A stretch of DNA of 64,000 nucleotides from Paenibacillus sp. PCH8 (GCF_002968835.1 NZ_PKQK01000002.1:434001-498000), one strand, 5' to 3'; positions 1 through 9,081 are shown, numbered from the stretch's first letter. Notes: generated by a model not told the origin, from the sequence alone. A program made the numbers and translations.

Positions 1-444
1 ATGAATACTACCTTCATTGTTGCTGTTATCAAAAGACAACAAACCGCCATTTGGTGAGGAAATTGTGTTTATACCTACTTGTAATGGATACCTAATCGCC
101 CACTCTTCATCATGACGATGTGTCCCAATAACCGCTGTAATTGGTTTGTTGCCTGTGACTTCAATCATAATTTGTTCATTAGCTTTTGCATATAGACCTG
201 TTGGCTGAAATATTTTTCGCGCATCTGCATACCCCGCCGCTCTACGCTCTCGCTCGCCTTCCGCCCATATATCTCCAATGGCTTTCACTACAAAGTTTCG
301 CTGAACAACAAGATTACTTTGCTGTGTGATGGCGGCCTCTGAAGTTTGGGCTAGTACCTCAGATGGCGAAACAGGTACTACAACTGCTGTTGCTGTTAAA
401 ACCATAAGAGATAAAACCTGAAGTGATTTCTTGAATTTTCTCAT
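1..444 (-). CDS. Secreted M60-like metallopeptidase, 5' part only
   Basis: The first 148 codons of a minus-strand gene that runs off the left edge. A strong AGGAGG lies just before the ATG. The protein starts with a signal peptide (MRKFKKSLQVLSLMVLTATA, then an Ala-rich cleavage region near residue 32). A segment follows that resembles the N-terminal accessory domain of M60/enhancin-like peptidases: ADARKIFQPTGLYAKANEQI at about 73-92 and an IGTHRHDEEW stretch. M60 peptidases act outside the cell on glycoproteins or mucins. The catalytic HExxH would lie outside the window, so activity cannot be judged. The family call rests on motif recognition only. Confidence 0.6.
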   Translation of the reverse strand, partial: MRKFKKSLQVLSLMVLTATAVVVPVSPSEVLAQTSEAAITQQSNLVVQRNFVVKAIGDIWAEGERERRAAGYADARKIFQPTGLYAKANEQIMIEVTGNKPITAVIGTHRHDEEWAIRYPLQVGINTISSPNGGLLSFDNSNNEGSIH

Positions 445-567
445 CAAATCCTCCTAAAATTAATTAAATTTATGCATAGCTGGCATTTAAGTGCCGGCAT
501 ATCCATCTTGGTAAGTCATCAATAGATTTCAGACTAATATGTCCTTTTACATTACAATTTTCACTAT

Positions 568-1396
568 TTATTCATTCAACTTTCGCATCTTAAATCCTTG
601 ATATAGCTGGGCAAACCAGAGTTCCAAACTTGTATTTGACGAAAAACAGTCGTTTTGTTTTCTTCTTGGTTTTGGCTTGAGACATTTCAAGAAATTAGAC
701 TCATGAGTTGTTGAAGTGCCGTCTGGAAGTCCAGATCGCGGGCTTCGTCGGAGAAGAGAAAAAAGACCCGAGTGCTCGGTCATCACTCGATTCACGTCGC
801 TCATATTCCATCGCCAAATAACGGCTGAATACAACAGAAGTGTGGCTAATCAGTTGGTCAAAGGAAAGCCTTTGAAATTTCGTCCCCAATTTCTCAACTA
901 GCTTTTGGTGACTTTAAAAAAGGTCTCGATGCTCCAGCGTATACCGCAGATGGGTACGATTTTTACAGCATCTAGCGTAACGTCTGTGCTTAAAAGGACA
1001 AACCGCATGAGTTGTGTATCATCGAGGAACCTTTGATATCTTTCGAATCCTACTTGGGGAGAAGTTGAAACACATCCCACAGTGAATTTCGCTTGCCTCT
1101 GCACGAGATATCGTTGCTTCATTTCCTTCACCATGCCAATCAAAGAAAAACCTCTAGACGTGAGCTGTCGAAGCAGTGGGACTTGCGTAAACCAGCCATC
1201 CATGTACACGTAGTCGGATGTGAATCCTGCATGTAAGTAAGCCTGGTCCAGTAAGCAAACAACCGCATCCGGTTTCCGGAAAAAGCTTCCATTCTACGTT
1301 TGTACCCGTTCCTGCGTTTGGAGAGATTTGAAGCCATTTCTCAAAAACAATTGGCCAGTTTAGCCGATGACAGCATGACAAAATCGAGCGGAGCAA
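568..1396 (-). pseudogene. Degenerate IS4-family DDE transposase remnant
   Basis: Pieces of one transposase can be read in changing minus-strand frames. They are KPDAVVCLLDQAYLHAGFTS and YVYMDGWFTQVPLLRQL, then SLIGMVKEMKQRYLV, then RWSIETFFKVTKS followed by a stop, then FDQLISHTSVVFSRYLAMEY one frame over, then ALQQLMSLIS followed by a stop, then a short C-terminal tail (LPSYIKDLRCES). These blocks are typical of IS4-type transposases of Bacilli and keep the order of the intact protein. At least three frameshifts and several stop codons make it non-functional. No terminal inverted repeats or target duplication could be recognised. Confidence 0.75.
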
Positions 1397-1652
1397 TGCT
1401 AAAAGGGTCTGACAAGCCGAGCGTGAGCATGGTATCTAAATAACACAATTTATCCTATTGCTCCAATTCCATCTTTATTCTTATTTTAATAACACTAATT
1501 GTAAAATAAAGTGTGATAGTTACCAGTAAATGAAAATGGCTCATCATTGATCCGTTTCATCGCCACACTGCCGGTAGCTTAATGGTCTATGACTATATTT
1601 TCTATCGAAACGAACAAGTTCCCATTGTTCGTAATACAAGAATATTTATCTG

Positions 1653-1835
1653 ACGGATAGAGAAAATATCCAAGCTACTTATCTCGCTTGGCCGCGTGAA
1701 ATCCCCGGATCGGCTACAGATCGCGATACAAAGGGCATTCATCCGAACCGATTACGCCAGCAATCCAAAGCTGGAGCGAAATATGAATTTCATTCCTTTC
1801 GACGTTTCGATGATCTGAAGAAATACGCCATTTAA
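1653..1835 (+). other. Unidentified open reading fragment in decayed DNA
   Basis: A 60-codon plus-strand frame without an obvious start codon or ribosome binding site. It encodes a charged, soluble-looking sequence (for example RDTKGIHPNRLRQQSKAGAK and KYEFHSFRRFDDLKKYAI). It lies between the transposase remnant and a fragment of an SRAP-type gene, so it is probably another piece of a displaced gene. The family was not recognised. Confidence 0.3.
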
Positions 1836-1913
1836 AACGCTTATCTCATTGAACTAATTCAAGACCTGACCCACCAGGCGTTTTAAGTCCACGATCGGCA
1901 GGGACCTGAAAGG

Positions 1914-2040
1914 GAGTTAATTCAAAGTCGTACCATAATCACGACTGAACCCAATGAGCTGGGTTAATGACGTTCTTAATCGAATGCCGATCATCCTACA
2001 GGGTTCGAATATTAATCGGTGGTTAAGTGATGAAACTAGG
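1914..2040 (+). pseudogene. SRAP (YedK/HMCES-type) peptidase C-terminal fragment
   Basis: The plus strand reads IQSRTIITTEPNEL and, after a one-base shift near 1962, VNDVLNRMPIILQGSNINRW. This matches the conserved C-terminal block of SOS-response-associated peptidases (pattern TTEPNE..., then RMPVIL, then WL). Family members crosslink abasic sites in single-stranded DNA through an N-terminal Cys, which is absent here. Removing one G in the GAGCTGGGTTAA context restores the frame. The fragment has no start and is non-functional. Confidence 0.5.
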
Positions 2041-2178
2041 GTGTGTCTGAAAACTCGTAACTGAGTCAGCCTAGAGATGACCGCTACGTATTGCCATACA
2101 CTCGATCAAACAGTTAAACAATCGTGATTGAGATACGCAAAACACTTCTCTATACCGATAATTTAGGGGGGATAATAT

Positions 2179-2271
2179 ATGAGAAATAATCACTGGTCAT
2201 TAAACTGTGCAGTTATTTATTGGATTCTTATTTTCATCACTCACCTCCTGGACACTCTTCATATACTATAA
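2179..2271 (+). CDS. Possible 30-residue membrane peptide
   Basis: An ATG preceded by a GGGGGG ribosome-binding-like run at 7-8 bases spacing opens a 30-codon frame. The product is mostly hydrophobic (CAVIYWILIFITHLLDTL) and could be a single-span membrane peptide. No homologue was recognised and the region is decayed DNA, so translation is uncertain. Confidence 0.2.
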   Translation: MRNNHWSLNCAVIYWILIFITHLLDTLHIL

Positions 2272-2322
2272 AATGTAAGAAAATATTGGAATTATTTAGA
2301 TTATTTTAAAATATTATATAGA

Positions 2323-2360
2323 AAAAGACATGACCTCATCGAACTTGGATCATGTCTTTT
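2323..2360 (-). terminator. Rho-independent terminator of the DUF3298-like gene
   Basis: Inverted repeat AAAAGACATGA / TCATGTCTTTT around a 16-base loop, followed on the minus strand by a T-run. It lies 18 bases past the stop codon of the minus-strand gene to its right. Confidence 0.65.
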
Positions 2361-2377
2361 ATTGCATTGCATGCGAT

Positions 2378-3053
2378 CTATTTGATGAATTTACTGAACG
2401 GGACTTTAATATCTACAAACCCTTTAGCGTAGGGTGCAACCTCATAAGGGTGGAATCGGATGACGATCCCTTTGTCATATAAAAAGAATTCAGATGTTTG
2501 ATCAAGCTGAAAATCATAAATATTTTCTTCAAAAATAGAAACTCCTGCATTATACATGGCCAATAGACTGTTTGAGATTGATTTCTCTACCTTTTCCATC
2601 TGAGTATCATCTTTAACGTACTCGCTTAGCTTCAGCTCTTTTCCCGTTCTTAAGTCATAGTTATATGATTTTGTCGCATCCATTCCATGTGCTCCGCCAG
2701 CGTACACATGATCTTCATATACCACAGATAACTTTTCTTTTGCATTGTACTTTACACTGGCCATGGTAACGTAGAAATAATTTTTGTTTAATTTCTTTTC
2801 TTCTTTGTCCAGGCGAGTTGCTTTCACTGCGTGGAGTTTAAATGTCTTGTTCAGCTTATTCGTCACAAATTTATTTCCACCTGTTAGATGTATGTATGTA
2901 TGGCTGTCCTTTGTAATATTGGACCTTCGTTTTCACTGTAATCGTGCTGCCTGCCTCTACATGACTACTCGGAAGAATTATAGCAATCAGTACAGTGATC
3001 AACAGGTAATTTATCCATCTCAATTTTTTTATTTCAGTTCTATATTTCAACAC
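2378..3053 (-). pseudogene. Secreted DUF3298-like protein split by a 4-base repeat expansion
   Basis: The N-terminal part (signal-anchor YLLITVLIAIILPSSHVEAG, then a beta strand ending YYKGQPYIH) and the C-terminal part (residues VTNKLNK through VPFSKFIK) are in different frames. The junction is the tetranucleotide run ATGTATGTATGTATG at 2888-2902. Removing one 4-base unit joins the parts as ...QPYIHLTGGNKFVTNKLNK. The second part has the YAGGAHG, SYNYDLRTGKELKLSEY and IRFHPYEVAPYAKG features of DUF3298 domains, which occur in RsiV-like and other envelope proteins. The start is taken as GTG behind GGGGG, overlapping the upstream Nudix gene by 14 bases. It may be a dead gene, an assembly error, or a slipped-strand switch. 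Confidence 0.6.
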
Positions 3054-3576
3054 TATTGATAACCCCCTTTGGCTCAAATGCTATCGTTTCCTGCATTCTG
3101 TTCCATATTACCTGTGGAGTGCCCTTTAGGTCTGTTCCGCTCTGAACGTTGCCAATCCAGATTTCCTCTGCTCCCGGATGTTGTAAATAGTGCCTGAGCG
3201 TTGCTTTGATCAGAATAGACGAATGTAAGTCCAGCACCTCATCCAGCGGTATCCAGAATAACTCTCCTTCATCGGAGGGCACAAAATGTCGATGCTTCGT
3301 CTCTCCGAAATAGACAAACTGCTGCCAAATCTCACCACCGCTAACCTCTAACAAAATATATCGAAGCCGAAAGTGTTCGACATCCTCTTGCTTGAATCCA
3401 GTCTCTTCCTCAATCTCCCGATAGCTGGCGGTCATGGGTGCGTTCAGTTCTCCTTGTTCCAGATGCCCGCCAATGCCACCCCAAAATTCAAAATCAAACA
3501 ATCTGCTGCCTGCCTTCATCATCAGCATGTCTGAGCCATTGCTCAAAAACGCTGTAGCCATCTGTCTAATCTCCAT
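3040..3576 (-). CDS. Nudix hydrolase
   Basis: A 178-residue Nudix protein, predicted to hydrolyse a nucleoside-diphosphate-linked substrate. The Nudix box is visible as GGHLEQGE followed by YREIEEETGF; the spacer between the E and the REXXEE part is two residues longer than consensus. The strand FDFEFWGGIGGHLEQGE is typical. The ATG at MEIRQ is preferred over the upstream TTG because GAGGAA lies at good distance. The gene ends inside the start region of the DUF3298-like gene, which suggests coupled translation. The substrate cannot be inferred. Confidence 0.8.
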   Translation of the reverse strand: MEIRQMATAFLSNGSDMLMMKAGSRLFDFEFWGGIGGHLEQGELNAPMTASYREIEEETGFKQEDVEHFRLRYILLEVSGGEIWQQFVYFGETKHRHFVPSDEGELFWIPLDEVLDLHSSILIKATLRHYLQHPGAEEIWIGNVQSGTDLKGTPQVIWNRMQETIAFEPKGVINSVEI

Positions 3577-3630
3577 ATGTTCCTCGCTTTCCAAACTGTA
3601 ATTATAGTAATCTACTTGTATAACCGTCTT

Positions 3631-4293
3631 CTAAAGCAATTTCTTCAGCTCACTTAGATGCTCAATCGTATGTAAAGGACCCGACGTAATGCTGTCCTGC
3701 CAAGGCTGGTTGACCTTCATCCAGATCGTGCTCATGCCAACGCTCGCCGCTCCCTGAATATCGTTTACCGGATGATCACCAACGTAAATACACTGCTCGG
3801 GAGCTAGACCAAAATGATCAAGGGCAAGCTGAAAGATCCGAGGATCGGGTTTCTTGACTCCTGCCTCTTCCGAAACAATAATATGATCGTAATCTTCCCG
3901 GATACCGAGCTGATCGATTTTCCCATATTGGATATTGGTTTGCCCATTGGTGATTAATCCGGTTAGGTATTTCCCTCTGAGATGATGAACGACTTCTCGC
4001 GCCTGTTCCATTAGAATAGCGCTTCTCACATACTCTTTGCCATAGAACTCCATAAGCTCTGCATGTGGCGGATGCTCGGTCCACGGCAATTCCAACAACA
4101 ACTCCTTGAACAGAAGACGTTTATCTTTATAACCATCCTGATCAAGTTCAATGATTCTTTTGAGAATATCCTCCGTGGACTCCAGATGTCCAAAGTAAGT
4201 CTCGATCAGACTGCGAGTGAATCCTTCGAACGTCATCGTTCTGTTCAGAATCGTATTATCCAGATCAAAAATAACCGCTTTAATATGATCCAC
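3631..4293 (-). CDS. HAD-superfamily hydrolase (YjjG/pyrimidine-nucleotidase type)
   Basis: A haloacid-dehalogenase-type phosphatase. Motif I is VIFDLDNT with nucleophile and acid Asp, motif II is LITNGQ, the motif III lysine lies in GVKKPDPRIF, and motif IV is VYVGDHPVNDI-like (YVGDHPVNDIQGA). A helical cap lies between motifs I and II, as in YjjG-like nucleotidases. A GTG start behind GGGGGAG is preferred to an ATG nine codons upstream. The first 14 bases overlap the end of the upstream GNAT gene, so the two are probably co-transcribed. The physiological substrate is unknown. Confidence 0.85.
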   Translation of the reverse strand: MDHIKAVIFDLDNTILNRTMTFEGFTRSLIETYFGHLESTEDILKRIIELDQDGYKDKRLLFKELLLELPWTEHPPHAELMEFYGKEYVRSAILMEQAREVVHHLRGKYLTGLITNGQTNIQYGKIDQLGIREDYDHIIVSEEAGVKKPDPRIFQLALDHFGLAPEQCIYVGDHPVNDIQGAASVGMSTIWMKVNQPWQDSITSGPLHTIEHLSELKKLL

Positions 4294-4741
4294 TCCGCTT
4301 CTCCCCCAATTCCAGTACATGCGTTATTTTCTCCCTACCCGTCACTTCACTAAATCCCAAGGTGTGATAAAAAAAGCCAGCAACCGGTTGATCCGTGTAC
4401 AGAACCAATCGAGCGTAATGATTTTCCGCTTTTAGAATAACAGCATCAATCAGCCTGCGCCCAACCCCATGTCTTCGAAATTCTCTCATCACATAAAGCC
4501 TACGAATTCTTCCAGTGTCAGTCACTTCAGAATAAGGATCTCTGTTTAAACCGCAGATACCCACCACTTTATCGTGTATTCTGCATTCAAAAAGCGCTTC
4601 ATCCTCTTGCTCGAATGTATTGATTCCTGACTCATATTCATGGATTAATCGCCCAATATGTCTGAACCCCTCACTGGAGCTTTCGGCCAGCATCGCCACT
4701 AATTCATCACGATTCCATACCGATATTTCTTGAATTCGCAC
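4280..4741 (-). CDS. GNAT-family N-acetyltransferase
   Basis: A single-domain acetyltransferase of about 153 residues. The acetyl-CoA-binding motif A reads RRLYVMREFRRHGVGRRLID, followed by the usual helix and the strand RLVLYTDQPVAGFFYHTLGF, in which the C-terminal Tyr/Phe cluster is typical. The GTG start at VRIQEIS is favoured by AAGGCGG; an ATG 13 codons upstream is an alternative. The acceptor substrate is unknown. It overlaps the downstream HAD gene. Confidence 0.8.
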   Translation of the reverse strand: MRIQEISVWNRDELVAMLAESSSEGFRHIGRLIHEYESGINTFEQEDEALFECRIHDKVVGICGLNRDPYSEVTDTGRIRRLYVMREFRRHGVGRRLIDAVILKAENHYARLVLYTDQPVAGFFYHTLGFSEVTGREKITHVLELGEKRSGSY

Positions 4742-4835
4742 GATGTAACCGCCTTCATATTTTAAATTCATTGTACACATGCTTACCCAACCCTAGATTG
4801 AACGATGGCTGGGTTTATCTTTGTAAAGCTCATTC

Positions 4836-5006
4836 TCATTTTTTCTTTTTATGATAATGATAACCCGTGCACAGACCCTTTTGCTTGGATTTGGCTGAAC
4901 ACTTATGTCCACCATTCTTATCCAGTCTGCCTGGATGAGCATAAGCGGAAGAGGATACACCAACAAGTACGACAAGAGACAGAATTACGAAAACAACCTT
5001 TTTCAT
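4836..5006 (-). CDS. Small secreted YHYH-type protein
   Basis: A 56-residue protein. A signal peptide (MKKVVFVILSLVVLVGVSSS, cleavage likely after AYA) leads into a mature region of about 33 residues: HPGRLDKNGGHKCSAKS... ending GLCTGYHYHKKKK. The HPGR-D-NGGH-C pattern and the YHYH signature match the YHYH domain found at the ends of secreted and cell-surface proteins of Bacilli. The two Cys may form a disulfide, and the His-rich pattern suggests metal binding. GGGTGA provides the ribosome binding site. The function of the family is not established. Confidence 0.75.
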   Translation of the reverse strand: MKKVVFVILSLVVLVGVSSSAYAHPGRLDKNGGHKCSAKSKQKGLCTGYHYHKKKK

Positions 5007-5118
5007 CCAATGTCACCCTTTGATAAACACCCTATGCTTTAGGGCTTACTACGTGCTATATCATTCTACATTAAAATCCATAATTGGGATACTATTCATT
5101 TATTTTACAGAAGCATTC

Positions 5119-5892
5119 TCATATCACCTTAAATTTCTTCAACGCATGGGTGACTCCATCTTCACTTGCTCGCAGGGTAACATAATCTGCACTTTGTTTA
5201 ATCCGCTTTCCGCCGTTTCCCATCGCAATTCCAATACCCGCGTGCACTAACAGATCCACATCGTTCTCCCCATCCCCGAAGGCCATGGCCTCCTCCTTGG
5301 ATATCTTGAGGTGGTTGAGGACTTTGCCCGCCGCTATCGATTTACTCACTTCACTCGCTTCCAGCACATTGGTCACATACGGATGGAATCTCACGAATCG
5401 CAAAGCAGGGAATTTCACCTGAAACTTCTCAGTCTCGTTCTCATCCGCATATAAACACATGCAATAGATATCCTGATCCAACGTACTGATCTTCAGTGGG
5501 GAATCCAACAATCCAAGCGTATCTTGCAATGCTTCCCTAAGCCGCTCATCTGCTGTGCTTAACCCGTTCATCTCAAACGACTCGGTAAAATATGAAATAC
5601 TGTGCCCATGTAACTCGGCAAATTCACTGAATTCTCTAACCATCTGTGCGGAAAGGACCGACTTATGTATGACTTCATCACCGGATTTAATCAAGGCCCC
5701 GTTAGCCGAAATAATAGTATCGATTCCAAGACTCCTGAATTCTTCACATAGATTATAGGGCCTACCTGTGACGAGTACGACTTGAACGCCTTTCCGAATC
5801 AATTCCCTGATCGACTCTGCTGTACTTGGTGATAAACTCCGATCTATTTCGCTCAGCAATGTACCGTCCACATCAAAGAACACAACTTTCAT
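5119..5892 (-). CDS. Cof-type HAD-IIB phosphatase
   Basis: A 257-residue HAD phosphatase with the Cof-type (class IIB) layout. Motif I is VVFFDVDGTLL, motif II is VVLVTGRP, the IIB cap lies between about residues 85 and 185, and the C-terminal motif is AMAFGDGENDVDLL with MGNGG and AD. These enzymes dephosphorylate sugar phosphates or cofactor intermediates in the cytosol. The ATG preceded by AGGAAGG is chosen over the TTG one codon upstream. It stands alone between the YHYH gene and the PH-domain pair. Confidence 0.88.
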   Translation of the reverse strand: MKVVFFDVDGTLLSEIDRSLSPSTAESIRELIRKGVQVVLVTGRPYNLCEEFRSLGIDTIISANGALIKSGDEVIHKSVLSAQMVREFSEFAELHGHSISYFTESFEMNGLSTADERLREALQDTLGLLDSPLKISTLDQDIYCMCLYADENETEKFQVKFPALRFVRFHPYVTNVLEASEVSKSIAAGKVLNHLKISKEEAMAFGDGENDVDLLVHAGIGIAMGNGGKRIKQSADYVTLRASEDGVTHALKKFKVI

Positions 5893-5935
5893 CAAAATAT
5901 CCTTCCTCCTCTATTCCGCTTTCCGGGACTTGAAG

Positions 5936-5986
5936 TAAAAAGAGCAAGTACAGAATAACCTGATGCGGTCTTCCTGCCCTTGCTCT
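5936..5986 (-). terminator. Terminator of the ydbS-ydbT unit
   Basis: Stem AGAGCAAG / CTTGCTCT followed on the minus strand by a T-run. It lies directly after the stop codon of the YdbT-like gene. Confidence 0.7.
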
Positions 5987-5991
5987 TGTGA

Positions 5992-7551
5992 TTAACGGGT
6001 CTGAACATCTTGGGTACGTCCCACATACCATAGCTGAAATGATTCAGCCATACCCAGCGGGATGTCATGTGTTTGATGGTGTAGCACGGGTTTGGCCCGA
6101 TTCACTGTATGAATGGAAGCAACACCGAACCAACGTTGCAGCACATTACGGGTGATTTGCACTTCAATCACTTTTTCACGTTTGGAAATGAAGAGGGTTG
6201 ACGTCAAAGCTCCTGTTCGAAGTTGAATAAAATTGTTATTCAATGTGTACCTTGTATGGAAAAAGTCTACCACTCTACAGGTTGCAATCCATACCAACAG
6301 AAGAACCGAAATCATCCACCATGCCTGCTCTTGTCCGAATACCTGTGGTTTGAAATACCATAGTATAACGGTGACAATGAGCCAGCCCCAGCTGGGCTTG
6401 AGCATACGGACCCATAAAGATATCCGTGGAAGCTTCTCCATCTCATCGCTTACTTGATAGGATGGCAGAATCTCCTCGATCATCTTATAGGCTTGCTTCA
6501 CAGGCAAGAACGGATAGAGCGAGTTGACCTCGTGTCCCGATTCGCCCAAGCTACCTGCGGTCGTTAATTCCACTTCCGCCAATCCCAGCATTCTTTTCAT
6601 CGGAGACTGTGTAATTTTCACGGCCTGGACGCGTTCTTTCAAGATCGAAAATGCCATTTGTTCCATCATACCCTTGGTAATATAAATGCGTTTGGCATCC
6701 GAAGTAATCTGAAAATTGCCATACTTCACAAAGGTTCGAACAATCCCCAAACCAATGGAGATCACAATCAATCCCAGAATGATCAAACCGGTGATCCACC
6801 AGGAATCGAGCCACGTCACTAACAGATTCCCCGTGACTTCTTCATCCGGGAAGAAATCTTTAATCCATGAATAGAGTGTGCCCAGCACCGGAATGAGTAC
6901 GAGAAAACTGAGCGAGGTAAACGAAGCTTTGAATACATCCTTACGGGTGGAATGATAATGAACCACACGTTCCTTCTCTTCTTTTGCAGGCAGCATTGTA
7001 CGTTCAGGTGTACCTCCGTCTGTTACTCCCGGCTCGTACTCGGATTGGTTTTCTCCCTCTTCCAAGGGCTCAACAGTATCCACAGGGACATGTTCATCTG
7101 ATCGTTGACCCGCTACAATCTTCTCCAGCCTCTCCGCTTCGGGAAGGGAAACGACATGTAACTGAAAGGTAGCATCTTCTCCCTTGATTCCGGTCTCGAA
7201 ACGTATGGATGTTACACTGAACAACCGATGAAACACTGTCGTATGGCGGTTCACATTCTGGACTTTGGTATACGGGATCGTTCTTAGGGTCCGATTCAAA
7301 GCACCACTATAAATGTGAAAAGCAATATCATCTGCTGCGTAACGTGTGGTAAACCACTTCCAGATGATCGATACAATACTGATGGATATCCCGATGTAAA
7401 AAGCGATTCTTCCATAGAAAAGCCATTGGTACTCTGAGCCAACACGAAAAACAAACAGGAACAGGATGATGGCAAACGAACTTTTCACCAGCTTCCACAT
7501 GCTCCACAGCAACGTCAGCGGATGGTGCCGTTTGGTGTTGGTGTCTGTCAT
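5992..7551 (-). CDS. ydbT: YdbT-like membrane protein with bacterial PH domains
   Basis: A 519-residue integral membrane protein with repeated bPH_2 (DUF304) units. Membrane pairs lie near residues 23-60, 208-265 and 383-420. Each is followed by a PH-like strand set: IPYTKVQNVNRHTTVFHRLF at about 92-111, MMEQMAFSILKERVQAVKIT near 295-314, and ISKREKVIEVQITRNVLQRW near 453-472. B. subtilis YdbT has the same build and is encoded with YdbS; the pair has been linked to tolerance of certain bacteriocins. The start overlaps the YdbS-like gene by 4 bases, so the two are coupled. Confidence 0.85.
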   Translation of the reverse strand: MTDTNTKRHHPLTLLWSMWKLVKSSFAIILFLFVFRVGSEYQWLFYGRIAFYIGISISIVSIIWKWFTTRYAADDIAFHIYSGALNRTLRTIPYTKVQNVNRHTTVFHRLFSVTSIRFETGIKGEDATFQLHVVSLPEAERLEKIVAGQRSDEHVPVDTVEPLEEGENQSEYEPGVTDGGTPERTMLPAKEEKERVVHYHSTRKDVFKASFTSLSFLVLIPVLGTLYSWIKDFFPDEEVTGNLLVTWLDSWWITGLIILGLIVISIGLGIVRTFVKYGNFQITSDAKRIYITKGMMEQMAFSILKERVQAVKITQSPMKRMLGLAEVELTTAGSLGESGHEVNSLYPFLPVKQAYKMIEEILPSYQVSDEMEKLPRISLWVRMLKPSWGWLIVTVILWYFKPQVFGQEQAWWMISVLLLVWIATCRVVDFFHTRYTLNNNFIQLRTGALTSTLFISKREKVIEVQITRNVLQRWFGVASIHTVNRAKPVLHHQTHDIPLGMAESFQLWYVGRTQDVQTR

Positions 7552-8043
7552 TCATCCACCTCATTAATTCTCGCATAGGATGCAATCTGATTACGCAGTG
7601 CGAACGCGACTTCCTCCGGCAGCGCCGGAATATGATGCCCTGAACCCATCGTACCAACGGTAACGGAGTAGAGTCCGTATTTTCTCATAAGTGGTCCCTG
7701 GTTCGTTGTCACGGACTGCACTTTCGCCATGGGAATAATCTGATGTACTTGGTCAGTGCGCCATGCTTTAACTGCAAAAATTCCTCATTCACATCGTAAT
7801 ACCAATGTCTGTATAACCACACGGGTTGCACGAATATATCCCACACTGCATAGAGCACCGAAATCCCTGTAACCCCCATAAAATCCAGCCAATCCACGTC
7901 TTCCATCCATAGATGGAGTCGAGGATTAACAATACAGCAAGGATCACAAGACCTGCCGTATTCCATATGATCGCGCTAATTCTCCACAAGTTAACCGCAT
8001 GAGGAGATAACCGTTGCTCGGGTGGTTTCCACTGTATTGACAT
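7548..8043 (-). pseudogene. ydbS: YdbS-like PH-domain membrane protein with two 1-base deletions
   Basis: The gene starts at MSIQWKPPEQRLSPHAVNLW behind AAGGAGTG and encodes a membrane hairpin. It shifts frame within a G5 run (7873-7877 on the plus strand) into VTGISVLYAVWDIFVQPVWL, and shifts again near 7748 into HQIIPMAKVQSVTTNQGPLM. Adding one G at each site gives an uninterrupted YdbS-like protein of about 165 residues, ending in the conserved PH-like strands and 4 bases into ydbT. Both lesions are one missing base in a G run, so sequencing error is as likely as true decay. Confidence 0.75.
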
Positions 8044-8176
8044 ATGTTCACTCCTTAGTAACTGAAAACTGCATAATACACTGTACGAAGAATCGTCCAT
8101 GGTCGATGCAAAAAGATGCAATTAGGTAAAAGAGATGAGCCCTGTACAGTACAGGTCGTCACCTCCGTTGTTCACT

Positions 8177-8600
8177 TCATTTTACAATAAAATCCTTCAC
8201 TTCACACAACCATACGTTATGGTCTGTTCCTTCATCCCAGTAATTCTTCGCCACAGCATAAGGTTCCCCGAATTTTCGTTGCCATTTCTTCTGGGCGATC
8301 CGATAGCCACTATCCAGACAAAATTGCTCGATCCCCTCCGACAAAGTTCAATAACCATTGCAAGGATGAGCGCCGAAGCAATTCCCTGACCTTGAACCTC
8401 TGGCATGACGTACAGGCTGCCCCGTTCTCCTAACAGTCTCGAATCTCCTTACCACCCACAAGGTCCATACGAGATGGTTCCGACTACAGTCTTATCTATC
8501 TTGGCTACAAGAAAAAACATGCTGGCCTCCCTGTTAAAGCTTCAATGGTCAGCATATTATCCATATTCCAGTCTCTGTTTCAAAATAAACACATTCCCAC
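8177..8600 (-). pseudogene. Decayed GNAT acetyltransferase
   Basis: Pieces of a GNAT enzyme occur in shifting frames: MFFLVAKIDKTVVGTISYGP, then SLYVMPEVQGQGIASALILA (motif A, QGxGxxxA type), then after a frame change IEQFCLDSGYRIAQKKWQRK and HNVWLCEVKDFIVK. A stop interrupts the frame before motif A and a base is missing in the TTT run after MVIEL. With at least three lesions this is a real pseudogene or a very poorly called stretch. Confidence 0.65.
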
Positions 8601-9017
8601 TTAATCTGTACGACGCTGAATCAGCCTTCTAAGTTGATTCGCATCCTCCACAGATATGCTATATCCTATATTGGTGTCTTCGTGGTTAACCAGTAGGCCT
8701 TGCATCTTGGAATCCATACCTAAAGAAAGATCATACCCAGTTATCGATCCGTTTGTATTCGTTATGCTCATCCTGTACTCTGCTCCATAATCTATAATGC
8801 CAAGCAAACGTTCTGCCGTATGTATGGTCTCCATCATCATCCGAATCTCGTCAGGTCGATCGAATTGAACATTCTGGCACGGTTCGGAGTTCAGATTCGG
8901 ATTGCAGGTTAAGGTGATCAGCACAGGAAGGCCCTCCCCCGAGTCATGTTCACTCGGGTAGCTACATCCTGCCATGAATATGGTGAGAAGACATACAAGC
9001 ATTCCTATATTCTTCAC
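8601..9017 (-). CDS. Small lipoprotein of unknown function
   Basis: A 138-residue protein starting with GTG behind GGGAGGCGG. The signal peptide ends in a lipobox (FMAGC, Cys at residue 18), so the mature protein should be anchored to the outer face of the membrane. The mature part has one Cys pair (LTCNPNLNSEPC) and no recognised domain; the strand/helix mixture (LGIIDYGAEYRMSITNTNG) suggests a small folded domain. It stands alone with a short spacer on each side. Confidence 0.65.
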   Translation of the reverse strand: MKNIGMLVCLLTIFMAGCSYPSEHDSGEGLPVLITLTCNPNLNSEPCQNVQFDRPDEIRMMMETIHTAERLLGIIDYGAEYRMSITNTNGSITGYDLSLGMDSKMQGLLVNHEDTNIGYSISVEDANQLRRLIQRRTD

Positions 9018-9081
9018 CCTAACCGCCTCCCTAATTTTAGTGAAATTCAGTACAACACCTAGTTAAACATAAGCATTATCC

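Noticed and set aside
1440..1650. Terminal inverted repeats of the transposase remnant
   Set aside because: No convincing paired ends or target duplication could be found around the pseudogene.
2888..2902. Tetranucleotide tract as a CRISPR or satellite repeat
   Set aside because: Only about 3.75 units; better explained as a slippage site inside a gene.
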